Shown here in pieces: positions 42,984 to 51,942 of a stretch of DNA of 57,618 nt (position 1 is the first letter of the stretch; each line of letters opens with the position of its first letter). A program made the position numbers and the translations under genes. Origin of the DNA: Dyella_B sp035690825 (lineage in GTDB: Bacteria; Pseudomonadota; Gammaproteobacteria; Xanthomonadales; Rhodanobacteraceae); NCBI RefSeq assembly GCF_051954575.1, contig NZ_JBQCHP010000146.1:1-57618 (forward strand), given 5' to 3'. Below the pieces are notes generated by a model, which did not search any database, had not been told where the DNA came from, and was given only the letters and a program-made list of their open reading frames with translations.

Positions 42984-43349
42984 TTATTGCTTGGCTACGA
43001 CCGTAAACGGCAAATCGCCACGCGTGATGTGCCCATCCAGCGCCAACGCCTGCCAGCGCAGCGTGTACGCGCCCGGCTTGAGATCGGCGCTGGTGTCCAG
43101 CTCGTTGCTCTTGCTGTCGGTGGCGATGGTCAGCACCGTTTCGCTCTTGTCGGGCGCGATCAGCACCAGGCGCGAACGATGCTGGTCGATCTTGCTGTTG
43201 TACTTGAACACCATCTGCACGTGGCCGGCGGGCAGCGTGCCGTTGGGCTTGGGCGTGCTGTCGAGCAGGATGGCGTGCGCGGACGCGGCTACGCTGATCA
43301 AGGCGCACGCGGCGGCGACCAGGAACGATCCAAAACGATGCGAGGACAT
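42984..43349 (-). CDS. copC: Periplasmic copper-binding protein CopC
   Basis: 121-residue CopC with a signal peptide (MSSHRFGSFLVAAACALISVAASA) so that the mature protein begins HAILLDSTPKPN, placing the Cu(II)-binding N-terminal His first. A second conserved region is ALDGHITRGDLPF, whose His completes the site. Start at 43349 after GGAGAACTCC. Partner of the CopD-like protein; whether the pair supports resistance or uptake is open. Confidence 0.93.
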   Translation of the reverse strand: MSSHRFGSFLVAAACALISVAASAHAILLDSTPKPNGTLPAGHVQMVFKYNSKIDQHRSRLVLIAPDKSETVLTIATDSKSNELDTSADLKPGAYTLRWQALALDGHITRGDLPFTVVAKQ

Positions 43350-43377
43350 GCGGAGTTCTCCAGGCTGAAATGTTCTT

Positions 43378-44115
43378 CTAGCGAGGCCAGCCCAGCGCAG
43401 GTCCCGCGGCTTGGGCAGCGGCGCGCAATGCGTGCGTGGCTCGTTGCATGCGTGAGTATAGTCGGGGCAGCTCGCTTGCAAGGGACGGCTGCCGGCCAAA
43501 TGCCGCCAGCAGCCGCAGCGGGCGCGGGCGCCCCCAGGTATCGACGCTGCCATTCAATGCTGGCGGTATGGCGTCGTCCGCTTCGTCGACGATGGCGCGC
43601 AGCACCGCGAAGGGCAGGCCGCGCTCCTGTGCCACTGCGGCCACGGCGGCGCTCTCCATGTCCACCGCAAGCGCTGCGAACTGCCGATGCGCAGTGCGCT
43701 TGGCAGCGGCGGTCAGCAAGGGCGAGGCGACGCTGAGCAGTGCGCCGGTCGTGCGCAGCGGCGTGGCGAAGCCGGCGAGCCGCTGCTGCAGGCTCGCGCA
43801 CCATGCGACGTCCGTCGCGTACGCCCGGCCTTGGCCGTCCAGCACGCGTTCCGGGCAGAACAGCGTGCCGTTGCGCAGCGTATCGTCGAGCGCGCCCGCC
43901 ACGCCGAACACCGCCAGTGCGCAAGCGCCTGCTGCCACCAAGGCTTCGGCGGCGCCACGCGCGGCCCGCGGCCCCATACCGCTCAGGTACAGCGCGGCGC
44001 CGTCAGGCAGCGTAGTGATGCTGTCGGGTTTTGCAGCGTGCGAGGTGAATGCGCGGGCTTCCGATGCCAGCGCGACGACGACGCCGGTGGTGCGAATCGA
44101 CGCGCCCGTACTCAA
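43378..44115 (-). CDS. hpnG: Hopanoid-associated nucleoside phosphorylase HpnG
   Basis: 245-residue purine-nucleoside-phosphorylase-fold protein. YLSGMGPRAARGAAEAL, VFGVAGALDD and VDMESAAVAAVAQERGLPF (the MEs motif contacting ribose) are typical. HpnG removes adenine from adenosylhopane to give phosphoribohopane in the extended-hopanoid pathway. There is no ATG; a TTG at 44115 overlaps the Shc stop (TTGA), the likely coupled start. Downstream of shc and the squalene synthase in one operon. No hpnH is in the window, so the adenosylation step must be encoded elsewhere. Confidence 0.82.
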   Translation of the reverse strand: MSTGASIRTTGVVVALASEARAFTSHAAKPDSITTLPDGAALYLSGMGPRAARGAAEALVAAGACALAVFGVAGALDDTLRNGTLFCPERVLDGQGRAYATDVAWCASLQQRLAGFATPLRTTGALLSVASPLLTAAAKRTAHRQFAALAVDMESAAVAAVAQERGLPFAVLRAIVDEADDAIPPALNGSVDTWGRPRPLRLLAAFGRQPSLASELPRLYSRMQRATHALRAAAQAAGPALGWPR

Positions 44116-46088
44116 GCCGCGGCCGACTGCAGCAACTGGCGATAGCGCGACAGCGCCCACAGCGGGAAGTACGCGGTGTAGCCGTGGTACTTGAGGTAAT
44201 ACACGCGCGGAAAACCCGGTGCATTGTGCGAAGGATGGAACCACAGGCCTTCGGTGTGCTGTTGCGCGACCAGGTAATCGATGCCGCGACGCACCGACTC
44301 CGAGCGCACCTCGCCCACCGCCAACTGCGCCAGCACGGCCCATGCGGTGGATTGCGGTGTGCTGACGCCGTGGTTGCTGCCGCGCAAGGCCGGATCGATA
44401 TAGCTGTCGTTGGTCTCGCCCCAGCCGCCATCGGCGTTCTGGCAGGCACGCAGCCATTGCACCGCCTTGCGGATATACGGCTGTTGCGGATCCTCGCCCG
44501 CCAGCGCAAGGCCGGCCAGCACGCTCCAAGTGCCGTAGATGTAGTTGCTGCCCCAGCGGCCCCACCAGCTGCCGTCTTCCAGCTGCGTGGAACGCAGATA
44601 GTCGACGCAACGGCGCAGCGCTTCGCGATCCTGCGGACGCGCCAGCACACCCAGCGCCGCGACGACGCGGCCGGACACGTCTTCCGTCGGCGGATCGAGC
44701 AGGGCGCCGTGGTCGGCGAACGGAATCGCGTTGAGGTAGTAGTAGGTGTTGTCCGCATCGAACGCAGCGAAGCCGCCGTTCTTCGATTGCAGGCCGACCA
44801 TCCAGTCCGCCGCGCGATCGGTGTTCATGCGATGGCGACCGGGTTCGCCGCGGCGGCGATCGTGGATATGCAGCAGCGCGGCGGCGACGGCGGTGTCGTC
44901 GATGTCCGGGTAGTACGCGTTGTTGTACTGGAACGCCCAGCCGCCCGGTGCCAGGTTCGGTGCGCGCACGGCCCAGTCGCCCTTGAGTTCGAATTCCTGC
45001 TTGGATACCAGCCAGTCGATCGACGTGTCGATCGCGCCCTGCGTCTGCGCATCGTCGCTGGTGTGCATCAGCGTCAGCGCGCTCCACACCGTGTCCCATA
45101 CCGGCGACACGCAGGGCTGGCAATACGCGGTGCCGTCGTCGCGATGCACCACCAGCTTCTGGATCGAGCGCAGGCAGGTCTCGCGCGCCGGGTGATCCTT
45201 TGGATAGCCGAGCAGCGCCATCGCTTCGAGGCTGTTGACCATCGGCGGGAAGATCGCGCCGATGCCGTCTTCGCCATTGAGGCGCGGCATGAACCAATCG
45301 ACGGCTTTCTTTACCGCACGCTGGCGCACCCGCTTTGGAATGAACGGATCGATGATCGTGCGGGCGATCTTGTCCAGCGCCAGGAAGGTGCGGTTCAACA
45401 GGCCGCCGTGAACGAAGTAGTGGCGCTCCTGTTCCGGCGGCGTGACGAACAGCTCGCGGATATGCACCTTGCGCGGATTGGCCGCCTTCGCCTTGAGTGA
45501 GCACAGGACGGTGAGTGGTACCAGCGTGGTGCGCGCCCAGTACGACATCTTGTCGATGTGGAAGAAGAACCAGCGTGGCAGCAGCATGATTTCCACCGGC
45601 ACGTACGGCGTGGCGCGCCATGGCACCTGCTCGAACAGCGCCAGCAGGATGCGCGTGAACACGTTGGCCTTGGCCGCACCGCCCAGCGCGAGAATCGCCT
45701 TGCGCGCGATGCGCATGTGCTCGGCCTCGGGATCGTCGCCCGCTGCCTTCAGCGCGTAATAGGCCTTGATCGTGCACGACAGGTCGATCGCGCCGCCGTG
45801 GTACTGCGGCCAGCCGCCATGCGTGTCTTTCTCTTGCGTGGCGCGCAGGTAGCGCGCCATCTTCTCCTGCAGCACGTCGTCGATGTCATCCATGAAATGC
45901 ATCATCAGGATGTATTCGGCGGTGATCGTGCAGTCCGATTCCAGTTCGAAGCACCAGTGCCCATCCGCGTGCTGCTGCGCCAGCAAGGCTGCACGGCCGC
46001 GCTCGATCGCCTCATTCAGCCCGTTGGCAGCGGGATTATGGAAAAGATCGGCGGTGGCTGTAGCGGTCTTTGGCTGGTATTGGGTCAT
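44112..46088 (-). CDS. shc: Squalene-hopene cyclase
   Basis: 658-residue class II triterpene cyclase that converts squalene to hopene at the membrane. The protonating DxDD motif is NNAYYPDIDDTAVAAA (around residue 395). Several QW-type repeats are visible (LESDGSWWGRWG-like, NADGGWGETNDSYID, GGWPQYHGGAIDLS). Start at 46088 (MTQYQPKTATATADL), overlapping the synthase stop by ATGA. Length is normal (630-720). The gene sits between squalene synthase and hpnG. Confidence 0.96.
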   Translation of the reverse strand: MTQYQPKTATATADLFHNPAANGLNEAIERGRAALLAQQHADGHWCFELESDCTITAEYILMMHFMDDIDDVLQEKMARYLRATQEKDTHGGWPQYHGGAIDLSCTIKAYYALKAAGDDPEAEHMRIARKAILALGGAAKANVFTRILLALFEQVPWRATPYVPVEIMLLPRWFFFHIDKMSYWARTTLVPLTVLCSLKAKAANPRKVHIRELFVTPPEQERHYFVHGGLLNRTFLALDKIARTIIDPFIPKRVRQRAVKKAVDWFMPRLNGEDGIGAIFPPMVNSLEAMALLGYPKDHPARETCLRSIQKLVVHRDDGTAYCQPCVSPVWDTVWSALTLMHTSDDAQTQGAIDTSIDWLVSKQEFELKGDWAVRAPNLAPGGWAFQYNNAYYPDIDDTAVAAALLHIHDRRRGEPGRHRMNTDRAADWMVGLQSKNGGFAAFDADNTYYYLNAIPFADHGALLDPPTEDVSGRVVAALGVLARPQDREALRRCVDYLRSTQLEDGSWWGRWGSNYIYGTWSVLAGLALAGEDPQQPYIRKAVQWLRACQNADGGWGETNDSYIDPALRGSNHGVSTPQSTAWAVLAQLAVGEVRSESVRRGIDYLVAQQHTEGLWFHPSHNAPGFPRVYYLKYHGYTAYFPLWALSRYRQLLQSAAA

Positions 46089-47254
46089 CGGTGGTGAACT
46101 TCCTGTACATCGGCCGGTTCGCGCCAGGCGACATCGGCAATGTGCGGGATGGAGCGCTTGGGCCAGGTGCGGGCCGGGGTGGAAGGCTCGCTCCATTCCG
46201 CGGTCAGCGGGGTCAGCGGCAGGCCGCGCGCGGTCATCGCGAACAGCCAGCGCAGGCCTGCGTTCGACTTGCCCAGCACGCGCGTGAGCAGGATCGTGCG
46301 CGCCACTGCCTTGCGCGAGATCTTCACCTGCGTGCCGGCGGAGAAATCAAGATTGTGCTGCAAATTGCGCAGCGTCAGCAGCGCCATGCCGATCGCCCAC
46401 AGGCAGAAGCGACGAATGCCCGCATGCTTGGTGGGAATCAGCAAGGTGTACTCGAGCGCCTGGCGCAGATGCGCATGCGCGATACCGACCAGCTCGGACA
46501 TGGTCGCGGCGTAGCCGGCGTTCTGCTTGCCGGCCTCGAGCGTGGCGAGCTTCACGCCATGGCGCGCGAACATGTCCTGCGGCAGCCAGCAGGCGCCGCG
46601 CGTGCGGTCTTCCCACTGGTCCTTGAGGATGTTGACCATTTGCAGGCCCTGGCCGAACGATACCGCCAGGCGCAGCATGGTGTTGCGATGAGGCACTAGC
46701 AGCGGTTCGAAATCCACGAACAGCTCGGTGAGCATCTCGCCGACCACGCCGGCCACGCAGTAGCAGTAGCGATCCAGGTCGTGCAGCGTAGGCAAGCCTT
46801 GCAAGCCGGCCTTGCGCTGAAAATCGTGCATGCCGTGCGACATGATGCGCAGGCACTTCACGATCGACGCCTGCTGCGGCGGCGAAAGGCTGCGCGTCAC
46901 ATCCAGCACCAGCGGCAGTTGCTGCATCAGGTCGCGTTCGGCTTCCAGCGTGCTGGCCGACAACAGCGGCGTGACTTCGTCCGCCACTTCCTTCGCATCG
47001 GCATCGCCGGTGACCGCATCGACGAACGCGTTTTCGAACGCGCGCTTCTGCTCGGCCGACAATGCCGGCTCGTCTTCGATGGTGTCCGCGATGCGGCACA
47101 GCAGATAGGCGTTCGCGACGGCGCGTCGCAGCTGCGGTGGGAGCTGCGGGATGGTCAGCGCAAAAGTCCGGGACACCTTCGGCAGGATCGCGTCCTGGTA
47201 GGTATCGGCCTTCCCGCGTCCGTTGCCGGCGGTGGCGTTGTTCAATTCGATCAT
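46085..47254 (-). CDS. Squalene/phytoene synthase family protein, probable squalene synthase
   Basis: 389-residue head-to-head prenyl synthase. First aspartate motif in RIADTIEDEPALS and second in VNILKDQWEDRTRGACWLP; SRTFALTIPQLP near the N-terminus is as in squalene synthases. It would join two farnesyl diphosphates to presqualene diphosphate or squalene. It is longer than HpnC/HpnD (about 280) and no hpnC or hpnE is next to it, so a single-enzyme squalene synthase is plausible; a HpnD role is the alternative. Start at 47254 after GAGGCATACCC. First gene of the synthase-shc-hpnG operon. Confidence 0.82.
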   Translation of the reverse strand: MIELNNATAGNGRGKADTYQDAILPKVSRTFALTIPQLPPQLRRAVANAYLLCRIADTIEDEPALSAEQKRAFENAFVDAVTGDADAKEVADEVTPLLSASTLEAERDLMQQLPLVLDVTRSLSPPQQASIVKCLRIMSHGMHDFQRKAGLQGLPTLHDLDRYCYCVAGVVGEMLTELFVDFEPLLVPHRNTMLRLAVSFGQGLQMVNILKDQWEDRTRGACWLPQDMFARHGVKLATLEAGKQNAGYAATMSELVGIAHAHLRQALEYTLLIPTKHAGIRRFCLWAIGMALLTLRNLQHNLDFSAGTQVKISRKAVARTILLTRVLGKSNAGLRWLFAMTARGLPLTPLTAEWSEPSTPARTWPKRSIPHIADVAWREPADVQEVHHR

Positions 47255-47624
47255 GGGTATGCCTCGAGCGCCGGAATTATGTCACACCCATACGGATGCG
47301 ATTCCGACATGTCGGTCCCATGCGTGACGTCCACGTAGGCGGAAGGTTGGGGGAAAATGCGCACAATGCGGCTGGCTCGGGGCTGGCGGGGTGGGGTGGG
47401 CATCGCAATATGCTGAAGCACAGAAGGTGCACGAACAAGTCCGCATCGCTCTGGATGATGCTTTTCGGACCTGATTGGTTGAAATGTTGATGAAAGGATG
47501 TTGGTGAGGTGGCGGAGCATCCGCGGCCGATTTTCATCCATAATCGCTGGATGACCATCCCAACTTCATCGACCGCGCAGGTCGTTTTCCATGCGTCGTG
47601 GTGCCTCGATCGGGTGATTGCGTC
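47255..47624. other. Divergent promoter region of the hopanoid genes
   Basis: 370 bases without a gene between the squalene synthase operon (minus) and hpnA (plus). A short hairpin GCGGA-GCA-TCCGC lies near 47514, containing the GGAGCATCC motif of other repeats. No operator could be recognised. Confidence 0.6.
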
Positions 47625-48626
47625 GTGAGGGCGCTGGTGACCGGAGCCACCGGTTTCGTCGGTTCGGCCGTGGCGCGCCGCCTGCTGCGCGATGGCCACA
47701 GCGTGCGCGTATTGGCGCGTGCGGGCTCGGATCGCCGCAATCTGCAGGGCCTGGACGTGGAAGTGGCCGAAGGCGACCTGACCAAGCCGCAGAGCCTGCT
47801 GCCCGCGTGCGACGGCTGCGATGCGCTATTCCACGTCGCCGCCGATTACCGCCTGTGGGCGCCCGATCCATCGGAGCTTTACCGCGCCAACGTCGACGGC
47901 ACGCGCGCGATGCTGGAAGCGGCCAGGCGCGTCGGCGTCAAGCGTGTGGTCTATACCAGCAGCGTGGCCACGCTGGGGATACCGAAGGACGGTACGCCCG
48001 GCAGCGAAACCACGCCGGTGACGGTGGACGACATGATCGGCCACTACAAGCGTTCCAAGTTCCTGGCCGAAGAAGTGGCGCGGCAGTTCGCTGCCGAAGG
48101 CGCGCCGGTGGTGATCGTCAATCCGTCCACGCCGATCGGCCCGCACGACGTGAAACCCACGCCCACCGGCCGCATCGTGCGCGACGCGATGGCCGGACGC
48201 CTGCCCGCGTACGTAGATACCGGCCTCAACATCGTGCACGTGGAAGACGTGGCCGAAGGCCATTGGCTGGCCTACGAGCGTGGTGTGGTCGGCGAGCGCT
48301 ACATCCTTGGCGGCTTCAATATGAGCCTGCGCGAGGTGCTCACCGAGATCGCCGACATCGCCGGCCGTTCACCACCGAAGGTGCGCCTGCCGCATGCCGC
48401 CGTGATGCCGGTGGCTTACGTTGCCGAAGCATGGGCGCGCGTGACCGGCATGCCGCCGATCGCCACGGTGGAGGAAGTGCGCATGTCGAAGAAGCGCATG
48501 TTTTTCACCAGCGAAAAGGCGCAGCGCGAGCTGGGCTATACAGCGCGTCCGGCGCGGCTGGCGTTGGAAGATGCGGTGCGGTGGTTCAAGGGCCGGGAAT
48601 CGGAAATCGCCAACAGGGCGGCGTAG
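47625..48626 (+). CDS. hpnA: Hopanoid-associated sugar epimerase HpnA
   Basis: 333-residue extended short-chain dehydrogenase/epimerase. The NAD motif ALVTGATGFVGSAVA is at the N-terminus, with DALFHVAADYRLWAPD, TSSVATLG, and the catalytic YKRSKFLAEE (Tyr-x-x-x-Lys). HpnA genes accompany hopanoid clusters; the reaction is not established. Start set at the GTG at 47625, giving MRALVTGATG; an in-frame GTG at 47598 would add nine residues. It diverges from the squalene synthase operon. Its stop TAG is part of a GTAGGTTGGGG repeat. Confidence 0.85.
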   Translation: MRALVTGATGFVGSAVARRLLRDGHSVRVLARAGSDRRNLQGLDVEVAEGDLTKPQSLLPACDGCDALFHVAADYRLWAPDPSELYRANVDGTRAMLEAARRVGVKRVVYTSSVATLGIPKDGTPGSETTPVTVDDMIGHYKRSKFLAEEVARQFAAEGAPVVIVNPSTPIGPHDVKPTPTGRIVRDAMAGRLPAYVDTGLNIVHVEDVAEGHWLAYERGVVGERYILGGFNMSLREVLTEIADIAGRSPPKVRLPHAAVMPVAYVAEAWARVTGMPPIATVEEVRMSKKRMFFTSEKAQRELGYTARPARLALEDAVRWFKGRESEIANRAA

Positions 48627-48657
48627 GTTGGGGTGCAAACCCTGATACATCCCCACG
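48622..48657 (+). repeat. GTAGGTTGGGG repeat, short form
   Basis: GCGTAGGTTGGGGTGCAAAC followed by CCTGATACATCCCCACGTTTTT. It contains the hpnA stop codon. Compared with the long copy at 48855-48945 it lacks the middle, as if deleted between the two inner repeats. Ends in a T5 run. Confidence 0.75.
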
Positions 48658-48689
48658 TTTTTCCTTTACGTGCACACCTGCCCAAATGC

Positions 48690-48794
48690 CGTCGTTCCCG
48701 CGAAAGCGGAGGCGCTTTTCAACAGCGAATGCTGGTCAATCCATCTTTGCTTTTGCATCAGAGCAGATGGATTCCCGCTTTCGCGGGAATGACG
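48690..48794. repeat. REP-like palindrome, long spacer
   Basis: Inverted units of the CGTTCCCGCGAAAGCGG family around a 60-base spacer, lying between convergent hpnA and recN. One unit (left) is partly degenerate. Confidence 0.85.
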
Positions 48795-48854
48795 CCCAGT
48801 AATCTGGAAGATCATGTGCAAGGTGTATAGCTCGCTGATTTTATTGAAATCATC

Positions 48855-48945
48855 GAGCAAAAACGTGGGGATACGTCAGGGTGCAAACCCCAACATTGCC
48901 ATGTATGCACGCATCACGATGTTGGGGTTTGCACCCCAACCTACG
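48855..48945 (-). repeat. GTAGGTTGGGG repeat, long form, abutting recN stop
   Basis: On the minus strand it starts one base past the recN TAA with CGTAGGTTGGGGTGCAAACC, includes an inverted second copy and ends CCCCACGTTTTTGCTC. The first stem GTTGGGGT-GCAA-ACCCCAAC is perfect with a GNRA-type loop. Together with the T5 run it may terminate recN transcription. Matches 4695-4783. Confidence 0.8.
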
Positions 48946-48946
48946 A

Positions 48947-50617
48947 TTACGCTTGCGCCTGCTCCAACATCTTCTTCGCGTGCGCCCGCGTTTCGCGGGT
49001 GATCTCCACGCCGCCTAGCATGCGCGCCAGTTCGTCGCGGCGGCCTTCGGTGTTCAGCACTTCGATGCGTGTATGGGTGGAACCGCTTTCGCTGTGCTTG
49101 CTGACGCGCAGATGCGCATGGCCTTGCGCGGCCACCTGCGGCAGGTGCGTTACGCATAGCACCTGGCAGCGTGAGCCTAGCGCGCGCAGTTTCTGGCCGA
49201 CCACTTCGGCTACCGCGCCGCCGATGCCGGTGTCGACTTCGTCGAACACCATGCAGCCGACGGTATCCTTGCCAAGCGTGGCCACTTCGATCGCCAGGCT
49301 GATGCGGGCGAGTTCGCCGCCGGATGCCACCTTGCGCAGCGGGCGCGGCGGCTGGCCGGGGTTGGCGCTGACCAAGAGTTCACAGCGTTCGCGGCCTTGC
49401 GGATCGGGTTCGCTGTTTTCGGATGCTTCCAGCGTGACCTGCAGCACGCCGCCGGCCATGCCCAGCTCGCCCATCAGCGCGCTTACTTCCTTGCCGAGGC
49501 GCTTGGCGGCAGCCTGGCGCGATTTGCTCAGGGCTTCGGCCGCCTTGCCGTAATCGCGCTGCAATTGCGCGCGCTGTGCGTCCAGGCGTTGTAGCGCGTC
49601 GCCGGCGTTTTCCAGTTCGGTCAGTTCGTTCTGCACCGCGATGCGCTTGTCGTCCAGTTCGGCAACGGGCAAACGATGTTTGCGCGACAGTTCGTGCAGA
49701 CGCATGAGATGCGCATCGACCTCCGCATAGCGTTCGGGGTCCAGATCGACATCCTGCGCATAGCGTGCAAGACCGTCGGCGGCTTCGGTGAGCTGGATCT
49801 GCGCGTTGTCGAGCAATTCGAGCATCGGTGCGAGGCGATCGTCCAGGGCGGCAAGGCGGCTGAGTTCCGCATGCGCGCGCCCCAGCGACGAACGCAGCGC
49901 GAACTCGCTGTCGCCGTCGAGCAGATCGACCACGCCGGTGATGCCTTCGGTGAGCTTGCTGGCATTGGCCAGCCGCTTGTGGCTGCTTTCCAGTTCGGTC
50001 AGTGCGGTAGCGGGAAGCGCCCATTTTTCCAATTCGGAAAGTTCGTGCCGCAGCAGTTCCAGGCGATGCTCGCGATCTTCGCCGCCGGCCAGCTTGCGGA
50101 TGCGTGCGCCAAGCTCGCGCCACTGCGCGGCAAGCTCGCGTACTTGTGCCACGCGCGTTTCGTTCTCGGCGTAGGCGTCGAGCAGGTTCATTTGATGCGC
50201 GCGTTCCAGCAGCGCCTGATGCTCGTGCTGGCCGTGGATTTCCACCAGCAGGGCGGCCAGCTCACCCATCTGGCCGATGGTGGCCGGACGGCCGTTGATC
50301 CAGGCGCGCGAGCTGCCTTCGGCGCGGATCACGCGGCGCAGCTGGCAGGTGCCGTCTTCGTCCAGTTCCTCGCGTTTGAGCCAGTCGCGCGCCTCGGGCA
50401 GTTGGCCGAGGTCGAACTCCGCGGCGAGCTCGGCGCGATCGCTGCCGGCACGCACGATGCCGCTGTCGGCGCGCGCGCCGGCCAGCAGCATCAGGGCGTC
50501 CACCAGCAAGGACTTGCCCGCGCCGGTTTCCCCGCTGACCACGGTCAGGCCGGGACCAAAGGCGAGATCGGCTTCTTCGACGACGGCGAGATGGCGAACG
50601 TAGAGAGAGATGAGCAT
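48947..50617 (-). CDS. recN: DNA repair protein RecN
   Basis: 556-residue SMC-like ATPase acting in double-strand-break repair. Walker A VVSGETGAGKSLLVDALM at residues 26-43, signature RKVASGGELARISLA, and Walker B CMVFDEVDTGIGG near residue 465; the middle is coiled coil (EHRLELLRHELSELE..., LDAQRAQLQRDYGK). Length is standard. Start at 50617 (MLISLYVRHLAVVEEAD). Divergent from hrcA. Confidence 0.97.
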   Translation of the reverse strand: MLISLYVRHLAVVEEADLAFGPGLTVVSGETGAGKSLLVDALMLLAGARADSGIVRAGSDRAELAAEFDLGQLPEARDWLKREELDEDGTCQLRRVIRAEGSSRAWINGRPATIGQMGELAALLVEIHGQHEHQALLERAHQMNLLDAYAENETRVAQVRELAAQWRELGARIRKLAGGEDREHRLELLRHELSELEKWALPATALTELESSHKRLANASKLTEGITGVVDLLDGDSEFALRSSLGRAHAELSRLAALDDRLAPMLELLDNAQIQLTEAADGLARYAQDVDLDPERYAEVDAHLMRLHELSRKHRLPVAELDDKRIAVQNELTELENAGDALQRLDAQRAQLQRDYGKAAEALSKSRQAAAKRLGKEVSALMGELGMAGGVLQVTLEASENSEPDPQGRERCELLVSANPGQPPRPLRKVASGGELARISLAIEVATLGKDTVGCMVFDEVDTGIGGAVAEVVGQKLRALGSRCQVLCVTHLPQVAAQGHAHLRVSKHSESGSTHTRIEVLNTEGRRDELARMLGGVEITRETRAHAKKMLEQAQA

Positions 50618-50650
50618 GGGAGAGGGCGGTAGTTATCGGCGCGATTGTAC

Positions 50651-50730
50651 GGGGGAACCGGGAATAGGAAACGGGGTATCCGGCATGCGGCGGTCTCGAC
50701 GTTCCCCGTTTTCCGGCCCCCGTTCCCCGT
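50651..50730. repeat. GGGGGAACCGGGAATAGGAA inverted repeat upstream of recN and hrcA
   Basis: The block at 50651-50676 (GGGGAACCGGGAATAGGAAACGGGG type) returns inverted at 50704-50730 with mismatches. It sits in the 184-base divergent gap between recN and hrcA, where both promoters should lie. Confidence 0.6.
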
Positions 50731-50801
50731 CTTTGGAGCCTTTCTTGCTTTCTGGCTCATCAAACCTTATTTCTAAGCCGTCTCACGGATTGCCACAGCG
50801 C

Positions 50802-51857
50802 ATGTCTAGTCACCACCGCCAAGAGCTCGATAGCCGCGCACGACGCCTGCTGCGCACGTTGATCGCGCAGTATCTGATCGATGGCGAACCGGTCGGCTCG
50901 CGTACGCTGTCGCGTTCGTCGGGGCTGGACGTGAGCCCGGCCACGATCCGCAACGTCATGGCGGACCTGGAAGAAGCCGGCCTGATCGCCTCCCCGCATA
51001 CCTCGGCTGGACGCATCCCCACGCCGCGCGGCCTGCGCCTGTTCGTCGACAGCCTGATCGAATTGCAGCCGCTGCCGCGTGACGAAATGGTGCGATTGCA
51101 GCGCGAGCTGCCGCCCGGCCCGGCCACCGTGCGCGACCTGGTCGGCAATGCGTCGGCGCTGCTCTCGGCGATGACCCATTTCGCCGGCGTGGTGACCGTA
51201 CCGCGCCAGACCGATTTCCCGCTGCGCCATATCGACTTCGTGCCGCTGCCGGATGCGCGCGTGCTGGTGATCCTGGTGTTCTCCGACAACCAGGTGCAGA
51301 ACCGCGTGATCCAGCTGGCCAAGCCGGTGGAGGCGCGGGAGTTGGAGCAGGCCGCCAATTACATCAACGAACATTTTGTTGGCCTGCGCGTGGACGACAT
51401 CCGCGCGCGTCTGCTGCGCGAACTGCGCGAAGCCGGCAGCGAATTGCATCAACTGCTTTCCAAAGCGGTGGAACTGGCGGCATCGTCGTTTGCGCCGCAG
51501 GACGAAGACGTGCTGGTCAGCGGCCAGACCAACCTGATGGCCTATGCCGAACTGGGCAACCTCGACCGGCTGCGCGATCTGTTCGAAGCGTTCCAGAAGA
51601 AGAACGAATTGCTGCAGCTGATGGAAACCTGTGCCAAGGCGCCGGGCGTGCGATTGTTCATCGGCGAGGAATCGGGCTTCGCCGCGCTGGACGGCTGCAG
51701 CGTGGTCACCGCCAGCTATGGGGCGCAGGGGCGATTGCTGGGGGCCGTCGGTGTGATTGGTCCCACCCGCATGGCTTACGATCGCGTGATCCCGGTGGTG
51801 CAGGCCACGGCTCGGTTGTTGAGCGATGCCTTGAATCGCGCCGCCACGACCCTATAA
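50802..51857 (+). CDS. hrcA: Heat-inducible transcription repressor HrcA
   Basis: 351-residue HrcA. The winged helix-turn-helix is at about residues 5-75 (LDVSPATIRNVMADLEEAGL), followed by the GAF-like and inserted dimerisation domains, ending with SYGAQGRLLGAVGVIGPTRMAY. It represses heat-shock genes at CIRCE elements with GroEL's help. Start at MSSHHRQELDSRARRLL. I could not find a CIRCE (TTAGCACTC-N9-GAGTGCTAA) upstream of hrcA, grpE or dnaK here. Confidence 0.96.
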   Translation: MSSHHRQELDSRARRLLRTLIAQYLIDGEPVGSRTLSRSSGLDVSPATIRNVMADLEEAGLIASPHTSAGRIPTPRGLRLFVDSLIELQPLPRDEMVRLQRELPPGPATVRDLVGNASALLSAMTHFAGVVTVPRQTDFPLRHIDFVPLPDARVLVILVFSDNQVQNRVIQLAKPVEARELEQAANYINEHFVGLRVDDIRARLLRELREAGSELHQLLSKAVELAASSFAPQDEDVLVSGQTNLMAYAELGNLDRLRDLFEAFQKKNELLQLMETCAKAPGVRLFIGEESGFAALDGCSVVTASYGAQGRLLGAVGVIGPTRMAYDRVIPVVQATARLLSDALNRAATTL

Positions 51858-51942
51858 CGGCCGGTTGGGAGGCGGGTTCACCCGCAGAATTTTTGATGGT
51901 CGGCAAGATATGCCGGCCCAGGACGATGTTTGGAGTCATTTC

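Noticed and set aside
43378..45777. Single 799-codon frame suggesting an Shc-HpnG fusion
   Set aside because: The upstream two thirds is the shc gene read in the wrong frame; real hpnG similarity starts just after the shc stop, so two overlapping genes explain it.
50620..50801. CIRCE operator in front of hrcA
   Set aside because: No TTAGCACTC/GAGTGCTAA halves are present; the inverted repeat there is a different GC-rich sequence.
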